NCBI GenBank assembly: GCA_049600855.1
Contig: JBMYQA010000346.1
Coordinates: forward strand, 1 to 5,876
Origin: JBMYQA01 sp049600855
Lineage (GTDB): Bacteria; Bacteroidota; Bacteroidia; Cytophagales; Flammeovirgaceae
Length of the DNA: 5,876 nucleotides
Direction of reading: 5' to 3'
Made by a program: the position numbers and the translations under genes. Below the pieces are notes generated by a model. The model had not been told where the DNA came from, made no database searches, and worked only from the letters and a program-made list of their open reading frames with translations. Of the stretch, positions 1 through 5,876 are shown in pieces (the stretch's first letter is position 1; every line of letters starts with the position of its first letter).

Positions 1-218
1 CGCAGAACCTTACCTGATTTTTATAACCTATAGGTGAATGTGAAATGAATGGACATAGGAAGGAATGATCTTTAAATAAGTCATTTTGATGAGGAAATGC
101 CAATATTAATCCAAGTTATAACGGATTGGAGGAAACAATACATCGTGCTTTTTTGTTCCTTTTTAAGAAAAATAAAACATGCTCAATGCTCACTTTAGGC
201 AGCTTAGCGACTTCATAA

Positions 219-274
219 TTATTCAAGGTTTAGGTAACATTCGATTTTTAATACATCCCTGCATTGTTGAATAA
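219..274. repeat. 8-bp inverted repeat with a 40-bp spacer
   Basis: TTATTCAA at 219-226 is the exact reverse complement of TTGAATAA at 267-274. The arms are AT-rich and the 40-base gap is long, so a stable hairpin is unlikely and chance is a real possibility. No T-tract follows that would suggest a terminator. Confidence 0.35.
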
Positions 275-293
275 AAATCAATACGAAATCAAT
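275..293. repeat. Direct repeat AAATCAAT, two copies 11 bp apart
   Basis: AAATCAAT occurs at 275-282 and again at 286-293. The 11-bp period is about one helical turn, so both copies would face the same side of the DNA, as in many tandem operator half-sites. The first copy reads AAATCAATA, a word that recurs upstream of the TPR gene at 3358-3366. In AT-rich DNA such a repeat can arise by chance, and no binding protein can be named. Confidence 0.35.
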
Positions 294-311
294 TTTTAAG
301 CAAAATTAGAT

Positions 312-319
312 TAAATTTG
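312..319 (+). promoter_or_regulatory. Alternative -7 element (TAAATTTG) upstream of uvrA
   Basis: TAAATTTG matches the Bacteroidota -7 consensus TAnnTTTG exactly. No TTG or TTTG lies at the usual distance upstream; only a T-run at 293-297 is present. Use of this element would give a leader of roughly 85 bases before the uvrA start. It is an alternative to the candidate at 349-380, and the missing -33 element makes it uncertain. Confidence 0.3.
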
Positions 320-344
320 GAACGTGAATTTAATCACAAGATGA

Positions 345-363
345 GCGTTTGTTAAAAAAACGC
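345..363. repeat. Inverted repeat GCGTTT-N7-AAACGC over the uvrA promoter
   Basis: GCGTTT at 345-350 pairs perfectly with AAACGC at 358-363 across a 7-base loop. The left arm overlaps the proposed -33 element of the uvrA promoter (349-351). It could be an operator or a small hairpin. There is no T-run after it, so it is not an intrinsic terminator. A related CGTTT...AAACG repeat covers the -7 element of the TPR gene promoter. Confidence 0.4.
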
Positions 364-380
364 GCAAAATAATAGTTTTA
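349..380 (+). promoter_or_regulatory. Candidate uvrA promoter
   Basis: TTG at 349-351 (within TTTG, 348-351) is followed after 21 bases by TAGTTTTA at 373-380. This fits the Bacteroidota pattern of a TTG-type -33 element, 17-23 bases, then TAnnTTTG, with one mismatch at the last base. Transcription would start near 387, leaving a leader of about 18 bases before the ATG at 405. No Shine-Dalgarno sequence precedes that ATG, as is usual in this phylum. Confidence 0.45.
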
Positions 381-404
381 CTCATATCGAATTGCACGTT
401 TGCT

Positions 405-3278
405 ATGCATAAAATCAAGGAGGATACAACAATTGTTCGCAGTGATGCCTCGATGGGAGAAGAATATATTGAAGTCTATGGAGCTCGCGAAAACAATTTG
501 AAAGGGATTGACATTCGATTCCCTCGACACAAATTAGTAGTAGTTACAGGAATTAGTGGCAGTGGTAAATCTTCTTTGGCATTTGATACCATTTATGCAG
601 AAGGGCAGCGAAGGTATATGGAGAGCTTTTCGGCTTATGCACGCTCTTTTTTGGGAAATATGGAGCGCCCTGATGTGGATAAGATTGAAGGATTAAGCCC
701 AGTCATTTCCATCGAACAAAAAACCACCTCAAGAAATCCTCGCTCTACCGTTGGCACAGTAACGGAAATTTATGACTTCTTACGCTTACTTTTTGCACGG
801 GCAGGCGAGGCATTTTCTTACGTCACAGGCGAAAAGATGATCAAGCAAACGGAAGATCAAATTATTGAGATCGTCTTTAAGGAGTACCTCGATAAAAAGG
901 TCATGATTCTAGCACCTATTGTGAAAGGCCGAAAGGGGCACTACCGGGAGCTTTTTGTGCAATTGCGGAAAAAAGGCTACACAAAAGTTCGAGTAGATGG
1001 TGAAGTTCTGGAATTGGTGCCTAAGATGCAATTGGATCGTTATAAGATTCACGACATTGAGATGGTGATTGATCGGGTGGTGGTGCGAGAAAAAGACAAG
1101 TTTAGAATTACCCAATCCCTCAAAACGGCTTTGCAAGAAGGTAAAGGAATTTTGATGCTGGCTATCCCGAAACAAACGGGGCAAAGCAAAGAAATTGTGC
1201 GGCACTTTTCTAAGTTTTTGATGTGCCCAACCTCAGGAATTGCTTATGACGAACCTGCGCCAAATCTATTCTCGTTCAACTCTCCTTATGGAGCTTGTCC
1301 TACCTGTAATGGTTTTGGTCAAGTGGAAGATGTCGATGAAGCAGCTATTATTCCAAACAAGAAATTGAGTGTAAAAAAAGGAGGCATTGCAGCGTTAGGT
1401 GAATACCGAGATGTTTGGATTTTCCATAAGATTGAAGCGGTATTGGAAAAACGCAAGTTCAAATTAACGACTCCTTTTGAAAAGATGCCTCAGGAGGTTA
1501 TTGATGTGATTTTACATGGAACGGATGAAGAAGTTGCCGTTAGGTCAGTGAAATACCCTGGAACAATGTGGAATACCAAGTTTGAGGGAGTAATTAAATA
1601 CATTTCACGACAGAAGGAGCATGGAACAGAGAAAATGCGGAAGTTTGTGGAAGACTTTATCACGCACCGTACGTGTCCCGATTGTGCGGGAGAACGATTG
1701 CGTATCGAAGCGCGCCACTTCAAAATTGCTGATCACAACATTGCTCAACTCGCTAAGAAAAACATTGCAGGGCTTGGAGAGTGGTTTGTAGGATTGGAAG
1801 ATTGCTTAACGGATCGACAAAATGTGATTGCGGCAGAGGTGTTGAAAGAAATTCGAAAGCGTTTAGGTTTCTTATTGGGTGTAGGTTTAGATTACCTCAC
1901 ATTAGATCGCCCGCTGAAAACCTTATCTGGTGGAGAAGCGCAGCGCATTCGGTTGGCTACGCAAATTGGAACGCAACTCGTAGGAGTGCTCTACATTTTG
2001 GATGAGCCGAGTATCGGACTTCATCAACGCGACAATGTGAAGTTGATTCAGGCCTTACACGATTTGCGCGATTTGGGGAATTCAGTGGTGGTGGTAGAGC
2101 ATGATCGCGATATGATGTTGGAATCAGATTATGTAATTGATATTGGGCCAGGAGCAGGAATTCATGGTGGAAAAGTGGTCACTGCTGGTCATCCATCGGA
2201 GTTAACAGTGGGCAATAGTACTACTGCGCGTTACCTCACAGGAGAACTCAAAATAGAAACTCCTAAAAGTAGAAGAAAAGGAACTGGAAAAGAAATTGTA
2301 TTAAAAGGTGCGAAAGGACATAATCTCAAAAATGTCACCGCAAAGTTTCCGCTTGGTAAACTCATCTTGGTAACAGGAGTTTCTGGAAGTGGAAAGTCCA
2401 CATTAATTCACGAAACACTCTTCCCTGTACTTCGCAAGCATTTCTACAAATCCCGTCAAGAGCCCTTGGCTTATGCTTCCATTACCGGAATGGAGCATAT
2501 TGATAAGGTGATTGAAGTTGATCAACGTCCAATTGGGCGTACACCCAGATCAAACCCCGCTACTTATACTGGAATGTTTACCGATATTCGAGCCCTTTTT
2601 GCACAATTGCCAGAAGCGAAGATTCGCGGGTACAAACCCGGCCGATTCTCATTCAACGTAAAAGGCGGACGCTGTGAAACTTGCCAAGGAGGTGGTAAAA
2701 AGCTCATCGAAATGGACTTTTTGCCTGATGTATATGTCGATTGTGAAACGTGCAAAGGGAAGCGCTACAACCGTGAAACGCTGGAAGTGCGTTTTAAAGG
2801 CAAGTCGATTTCTGATGTATTAGACATGACGGTGGAACAGGCAGAAGCGTTTTTCAAAAGCTTGCCTAAAATCCATCGAAAAGTCAAAGCATTGAAAGAT
2901 GTCGGTTTGGATTACATTACCTTAGGGCAACATGCGACTACACTTTCAGGAGGGGAAGCTCAACGGGTAAAGCTGGCGACAGAGTTATCTAAACGGGATA
3001 CAGGGAAAACATTCTACATATTAGATGAACCGACCACAGGACTCCATTTTCAAGACATTCAGCATTTGCTTGATGTACTCAACAAGCTGGTAGAGAAAGG
3101 AAACACCGTGTTAATCATCGAACACAATATGGATGTCATCAAAGTGGCCGATCACATCATTGATATTGGACCAGAAGGCGGAGACGGTGGTGGAGCTATT
3201 GTGGTGGAAGGAACACCTGAGCAGGTGGCCAAAAGCAAAAAAAGCCACACAGGAAAATTTTTGAAAGCGGAACTGTAG
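405..3278 (+). CDS. uvrA: UvrABC excinuclease subunit A (UvrA), complete
   Basis: UvrA is the dimeric ABC-type ATPase that finds bulky DNA lesions with UvrB and starts nucleotide excision repair in the cytoplasm. The 957 residues show the full family layout. Walker A I is GISGSGKS at 49-56, with signature I LSGGEAQR at 507-514, Walker B I ILDEP at 531-535 and switch His566. Walker A II is GVSGSGKS at 658-665, with signature II at 847-854, Walker B II ILDEP at 872-876 and His907. The region about 135-250 corresponds to the UvrB-binding domain, which favours the repair-type UvrA over short UvrA2 forms. The C-terminal zinc finger is complete (Cys757, 760, 780, 783), and Cys424/Cys427 form another CxxC. 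The first zinc module is unusual: Cys274, Cys298 and Cys301 are present, but Ser277 stands where E. coli has Cys. The Gly-rich C-terminal motif is at 922-930. The length is near the usual 940. ATG at 453 (Met17) is a plausible alternative start, since the conserved domain begins just after it. Bacteroidota often carry two uvrA paralogues, so this may not be the only copy. Confidence 0.97.
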   Translation: MHKIKEDTTIVRSDASMGEEYIEVYGARENNLKGIDIRFPRHKLVVVTGISGSGKSSLAFDTIYAEGQRRYMESFSAYARSFLGNMERPDVDKIEGLSPVISIEQKTTSRNPRSTVGTVTEIYDFLRLLFARAGEAFSYVTGEKMIKQTEDQIIEIVFKEYLDKKVMILAPIVKGRKGHYRELFVQLRKKGYTKVRVDGEVLELVPKMQLDRYKIHDIEMVIDRVVVREKDKFRITQSLKTALQEGKGILMLAIPKQTGQSKEIVRHFSKFLMCPTSGIAYDEPAPNLFSFNSPYGACPTCNGFGQVEDVDEAAIIPNKKLSVKKGGIAALGEYRDVWIFHKIEAVLEKRKFKLTTPFEKMPQEVIDVILHGTDEEVAVRSVKYPGTMWNTKFEGVIKYISRQKEHGTEKMRKFVEDFITHRTCPDCAGERLRIEARHFKIADHNIAQLAKKNIAGLGEWFVGLEDCLTDRQNVIAAEVLKEIRKRLGFLLGVGLDYLTLDRPLKTLSGGEAQRIRLATQIGTQLVGVLYILDEPSIGLHQRDNVKLIQALHDLRDLGNSVVVVEHDRDMMLESDYVIDIGPGAGIHGGKVVTAGHPSELTVGNSTTARYLTGELKIETPKSRRKGTGKEIVLKGAKGHNLKNVTAKFPLGKLILVTGVSGSGKSTLIHETLFPVLRKHFYKSRQEPLAYASITGMEHIDKVIEVDQRPIGRTPRSNPATYTGMFTDIRALFAQLPEAKIRGYKPGRFSFNVKGGRCETCQGGGKKLIEMDFLPDVYVDCETCKGKRYNRETLEVRFKGKSISDVLDMTVEQAEAFFKSLPKIHRKVKALKDVGLDYITLGQHATTLSGGEAQRVKLATELSKRDTGKTFYILDEPTTGLHFQDIQHLLDVLNKLVEKGNTVLIIEHNMDVIKVADHIIDIGPEGGDGGGAIVVEGTPEQVAKSKKSHTGKFLKAEL

Positions 3279-3423
3279 CGGTATAGCTGCCTGAATATGC
3301 CATCACATCAAGCCATTTCCATCCAAGCAAATGATGATTCTTTAACAATCAAGTTGAAAATCAATAAATACAACACTTTTTAAGAGATTATATGTCGCTT
3401 TTTGCCCAATGTCTGCTTATGTA

Positions 3424-3454
3424 TTAGAGGATTCCATCGGAACGTTTACTTTTG
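3424..3454 (+). promoter_or_regulatory. Candidate promoter of the TPR gene
   Basis: TACTTTTG at 3447-3454 is an exact match to the Bacteroidota -7 consensus TAnnTTTG. TTAG at 3424-3427, 19 bases upstream, is a one-mismatch version of the TTTG -33 element. Transcription would start near 3461 and leave a leader of about 80 bases before the ATG at 3542. The -7 element lies inside a perfect inverted repeat, so a repressor binding there could block the promoter. Confidence 0.5.
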
Positions 3455-3460
3455 TAAACG
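3443..3460. repeat. Perfect inverted repeat CGTTTAC-TTTT-GTAAACG
   Basis: CGTTTAC at 3443-3449 and GTAAACG at 3454-3460 are perfect reverse complements around a TTTT centre. The repeat covers the whole -7 element of the TPR gene promoter, which is the typical place for an operator. As RNA it would be a 7-bp hairpin with a 4-base loop, but no U-run follows, so a terminator role is unlikely. Confidence 0.55.
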
Positions 3461-3541
3461 CAAAACTTTGCAATAAAGGGAAGTGCTCAAAAGGACGAAT
3501 GGATAATAATAAGATCACGATATCGCAAAAATCGACATCTC

Positions 3542-4741
3542 ATGAGAACCAAATTGTTGTTTATACTTTTACTGATTACCCAACTTACAGCCCAAGGACA
3601 GGATTTACCCAGTTTAGATAGTGTAAAAATGTTGTTGACCAATCCAGCCATTGAGTTGGAATGTACTTTTGGAATTAACAACATGTACAATAATAAGTTT
3701 GATGTGGCAGAAAGCCAGTTTCAATGGCTGAGGCGTAAATATCCGAAGCACCCTTTACCTAATTTCTTGCTTGGCTTGAGCAATTGGTGGCGCATCATGC
3801 CAAACTTGGACAATAAAAAGTATGACATCATCTTTTTGGCATATATGGATTCGTCCATTTATTACGCGAAAGGGATGTATAAAATCGACAATAGCAATAT
3901 AGAAGCCGCTTTTTTTCTTTCTGCGGCTTATGCGTTTAAGGCGAGGTTATATTCTGAACGTAAAATGTGGCGAAAGGCTGCTGTAGCTGGAAAACGTTCC
4001 CTGAAATACCTCGAAATTTGCCGCGATAAAGATTACCTCAGCCCAGAGTTACTTTTTGGCGATGGCATTTATAACTATTATTCGGTTTGGATTCCAGAAA
4101 ACTATCCTTCACTCAAACCCATTTTATTGTTCTTTCGGAAAGGGGATAAGCAGAAAGGGATTGAACAGCTTGAAGAAGTGCGAAAAGAAGCCTTTTATAC
4201 TCGTGTAGAGGCAGAATTATTTCTCATGCGTATTTATGCTTTGGAGGAAAATCAAAATACAAAAGCACTATATATTTCCCAGCATTTACATAAAACCTTT
4301 CCCAACAACCCCTACTTTCATCGCTTCTATGCCCGCATGCTTTATTCTACGGGAAGGTACCGATCATTAAAGCCTGTTGCGGAAGAAATTTTAACACGCA
4401 TTGATAGTGGATGGGTAGGTTATGAAGAAATTAGTGGGCGTTATGCAGCTTATTACCTTGCTTACCTCAACGACTCCCGAAATGGGGATCAAGCGAAAGC
4501 AGTGAATTATTATAAACGAACCATTGAATTTGCTGAAAAAATAGAATCACACAGTTCGGGCTATTATTTACTTTCGCTTTCTGCGTTGGCTAGAAAGGCT
4601 GAAAAGGCGAAGCGTTATGATGAAGCACTGGAGTATTATAAGAAAGTACTCAAGCACGGCAATAAGAAACGGAGCTATTACAAAAAGGCGAAAACGTTTA
4701 AAAAGAATTACAAAAAATATAAAAAAGGGAAGGCTCCTTAG
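3542..4741 (+). CDS. Exported TPR-repeat protein of unknown function
   Basis: The product has 399 residues and I do not recognise a named family. Residues 1-19 form a Sec signal peptide: Arg2 and Lys4, a Leu/Ile-rich core at 5-12, and an Ala17-Gln18-Gly19 site that fits the -3/-1 rule. There is no lipobox cysteine, so the mature protein is probably periplasmic or loosely attached to the envelope. Helical TPR-like repeats are visible at about 44-80, 120-160, 203-235, 256-287 and 313-333, with the clearest at 341-371, where the pattern of Ala, Tyr and Leu is typical. TPR units usually form a superhelical scaffold that binds other proteins. The last 26 residues are strongly basic (12 Lys, 1 Arg, 4 Tyr). 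The ATG at 3542 is chosen because it immediately precedes the signal peptide. No Shine-Dalgarno sequence is present, only A-rich DNA. It lies 263 bases after uvrA and 53 before the delta' gene, and I see no functional tie to either. Confidence 0.9.
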   Translation: MRTKLLFILLLITQLTAQGQDLPSLDSVKMLLTNPAIELECTFGINNMYNNKFDVAESQFQWLRRKYPKHPLPNFLLGLSNWWRIMPNLDNKKYDIIFLAYMDSSIYYAKGMYKIDNSNIEAAFFLSAAYAFKARLYSERKMWRKAAVAGKRSLKYLEICRDKDYLSPELLFGDGIYNYYSVWIPENYPSLKPILLFFRKGDKQKGIEQLEEVRKEAFYTRVEAELFLMRIYALEENQNTKALYISQHLHKTFPNNPYFHRFYARMLYSTGRYRSLKPVAEEILTRIDSGWVGYEEISGRYAAYYLAYLNDSRNGDQAKAVNYYKRTIEFAEKIESHSSGYYLLSLSALARKAEKAKRYDEALEYYKKVLKHGNKKRSYYKKAKTFKKNYKKYKKGKAP

Positions 4742-4769
4742 GGCAATTTCTTTTGAATTTGTAGTTTTG
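4738..4769 (+). promoter_or_regulatory. Candidate holB promoter overlapping the TPR gene stop
   Basis: TAGTTTTG at 4762-4769 matches the -7 consensus TAnnTTTG exactly. TTAG at 4738-4741, 20 bases upstream, is the same -33 variant seen before the TPR gene, and it contains the TPR gene stop codon (TAG, 4739-4741). Transcription would start near 4776, giving a leader of about 20 bases before the ATG at 4795. The delta' gene could therefore be transcribed independently as well as by read-through. TTTTGAA also occurs twice here (4751-4757 and 4765-4771). Confidence 0.45.
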
Positions 4770-4794
4770 AAATCATTGTCAATTTACAGAGCCA

Positions 4795-5876
4795 ATGCGT
4801 TTTTCAGAAATAGTTGGTTTGGATGAAACCAAGCAAGCTTTAATTCATACCGTCAATAGTAATCACATTGCCCATGCACAGTTGTTTTTGGGGAAAGAGG
4901 GGTATGGAAATCTTGCATTAGCGTTGGCCTATGCCACTTTTGTAAATTGTACCAATAAAAAGGAAAATGATTCCTGTGGGATGTGCCCTTCATGTGCTAA
5001 AATGGATAAGTTAATCCATCCAGATTTGCACTTTGTGTACCCCGTTTCGTCCACAAAAAGTATTTCAGGGGCTCAGGCAATCAGCACAAGTTTTGTTAAA
5101 AACTGGAGAGAGTTTGTGTTAGAAAACCCCTACAATACCTTGCCCGCATGGGCGAGTTTTATAGGAGCAGAAAACAAGCAGCCCAATATTTCCAAAGAAG
5201 AAAGTCGGCACATCGTTCGAAACCTTTCCTTACGCGCTTTTGAAGCGGAGTATAAAACCATGCTCATTTGGTTGCCAGAATACATGCATCCAGCCGCTTC
5301 CAATGCCATCTTAAAAATACTCGAAGAACCACCCGCAAAAACACTATTTTTACTGGTTTCTAACGCTTCTGATCGTTTGCTAACCACGATTTTATCACGT
5401 ACGCAAATTGTGAAAGTTCCCGCTTTTTCAAGCGAAGAAATCAAGAAAACCTTAATTAGCTGGTATAACGTGGAGGAAGAACGGGCAGGGCATGCCGCTT
5501 ATTTGGCAAATGGCAACTTAAATGAAGCGCTTCGTTTAAGCAATGAGGTGAAAAATGATAGTGCCGATGCCTTTAAAGAATGGATGCGGATTTGTTTTAA
5601 AATGGACTTTACCACGATGGTAAATTGGACGGATAAATTCCAACGGATGGGTAAAGAGCCTCAAAAAAGTTTACTTCAGTATGCATTAAATATTTTCAGA
5701 GAATCACTCGCTTGGAAGTACGGACACGAAGATTTGGTACGCTTAGAAACGGCTGAGTTGGACTTTGTTAAAAATTTCTCCAAAGTATTGCACGAAAACA
5801 ATCTGCCTGAATTAATTTCGTTGTTTAATCGTGCTCACTTCCATGTGGAGCGAAATGCAAATCCTAAGATTCTTTT
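4795..5876 (+). CDS. holB: DNA polymerase III delta' subunit, 3' end cut by window
   Basis: The frame is open from ATG 4795 to the window edge, giving 360 residues and no stop, so the C-terminus is missing. Delta' is the stator of the clamp loader, which places the sliding clamp on primed DNA at the replication fork. The start is typical of the family, with an IVGLDETKQAL motif at 6-16 and HAQLFLG at 27-33. A zinc module is formed by Cys52, 61, 64 and 67, with the spacing (8, 2, 2) of E. coli delta'. The P-loop is degenerate: in GKEGYGNL (33-40) Asn39 replaces the catalytic Lys. This is typical of delta', which does not hydrolyse ATP, and argues against gamma/tau (DnaX). NAILKILEEPP at 170-180 and the sensor-like stretch LFLLVSNASD at 184-193 are conserved clamp-loader motifs. 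SRT at 201-203 replaces the usual SRC but keeps the Arg202 finger that acts on the neighbouring subunit. A segment of roughly 84-132 is longer than in E. coli. The remaining helical region fits the collar domain. Confidence 0.94.
   Translation, partial: MRFSEIVGLDETKQALIHTVNSNHIAHAQLFLGKEGYGNLALALAYATFVNCTNKKENDSCGMCPSCAKMDKLIHPDLHFVYPVSSTKSISGAQAISTSFVKNWREFVLENPYNTLPAWASFIGAENKQPNISKEESRHIVRNLSLRAFEAEYKTMLIWLPEYMHPAASNAILKILEEPPAKTLFLLVSNASDRLLTTILSRTQIVKVPAFSSEEIKKTLISWYNVEEERAGHAAYLANGNLNEALRLSNEVKNDSADAFKEWMRICFKMDFTTMVNWTDKFQRMGKEPQKSLLQYALNIFRESLAWKYGHEDLVRLETAELDFVKNFSKVLHENNLPELISLFNRAHFHVERNANPKIL

Larger units (their letters stand above)
1..404. other. Non-coding AT-rich region upstream of uvrA
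   Basis: I see no gene in this stretch. All three forward frames reach a stop within the first 37 bases (TGA at 15-17, TAG at 31-33, TGA at 35-37), so at most a few C-terminal codons of an upstream gene could lie at the left edge. The reverse frames I followed from ATG codons near the edge also stop after a few residues. The region holds short inverted and direct repeats between about 219 and 363 and the candidate uvrA promoter elements, listed separately. It is long for a simple leader, so an unrecognised small RNA or regulatory region is possible, but nothing in it matches a family I know. Confidence 0.7.
3279..3541. other. Intergenic region between uvrA and the TPR gene
   Basis: I see no convincing gene in these 263 bases. 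There is no clear uvrA terminator: a 5-bp stem with one G-U pair spans the uvrA stop (GTAGC 3275-3279, GCTGC 3286-3290) but lacks a T-tract. The right half carries a promoter candidate and an inverted repeat, listed separately. The words AAATCAATA (3358-3366), TTTTTAAG (3377-3384) and AGATTA (3385-3390) also occur, in the same order, upstream of uvrA. Confidence 0.65.

Noticed and set aside
1..15. The first bases resemble a conserved 16S rRNA stretch (AGAACCTTACC).
   Set aside because: The match covers only about 11 bases, and the following sequence does not continue as 16S rRNA, so it is chance.
388..402. Possible LexA-type box (CGAAT...GTTTG) just before uvrA.
   Set aside because: The two halves match as an inverted repeat at only 3 of 5 positions, and the spacing does not fit the Gram-positive CGAAC-N4-GTTCG box.
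3275..3290. Stem at the end of uvrA that might be a terminator.
   Set aside because: The stem is only 5 bp with one G-U pair, it includes the stop codon, and no T-tract follows.
3409..3621. Possible 70-residue gene on the plus strand.
   Set aside because: It overlaps the start of the TPR gene in another frame, would begin upstream of that gene's promoter, and shows no recognisable protein features.
5130..5444. 104-residue open frame on the minus strand.
   Set aside because: It lies wholly inside the well-supported delta' gene and is an antisense shadow without family features.
4795..5876. The last gene as DnaX (gamma/tau) instead of delta'.
   Set aside because: The P-loop lysine is replaced by Asn39, and the zinc Cys spacing and N-terminal motifs fit delta'.

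Overview
The window looks like a chromosomal housekeeping segment from a member of the phylum Bacteroidota, probably near the Flavobacteriales. Several signs point there. The DNA is moderately AT-rich. No gene start has a Shine-Dalgarno sequence. TAnnTTTG-type -7 promoter elements lie in front of the genes. The UvrA and DNA polymerase III delta' proteins also have a Bacteroidota-like character. This placement is inferred from sequence style; I could not run a database search.

Layout: positions 1-404 are non-coding, AT-rich and contain short repeats and candidate promoter elements. A complete uvrA gene for the excision-repair damage sensor fills 405-3278 on the plus strand. A 263-nt intergenic region follows, with a good promoter candidate that overlaps a perfect inverted repeat. 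A 399-residue exported tetratricopeptide-repeat (TPR) protein of unknown function occupies 3542-4741. After 53 nt, an open reading frame starts at 4795 and runs off the right edge. It encodes the delta' clamp-loader subunit of DNA polymerase III (holB-like) and lacks only its C-terminal end.

All three genes point the same way, but each has its own promoter candidate, so they need not form one operon. uvrA and holB both serve DNA maintenance (lesion recognition and clamp loading). The TPR protein between them carries a signal peptide and so is predicted to work outside the cytoplasm; it has no evident link to DNA repair.

I see no mobile element, CRISPR array, tRNA or rRNA gene, and no clear new multi-gene system. 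The points most worth a second look are modest. An ordered set of short words is shared by the regions upstream of uvrA and the TPR gene. Inverted repeats overlap both of those promoter candidates. UvrA lacks one cysteine of its first zinc module. The exported TPR protein ends in a strongly basic Lys/Tyr-rich tail.
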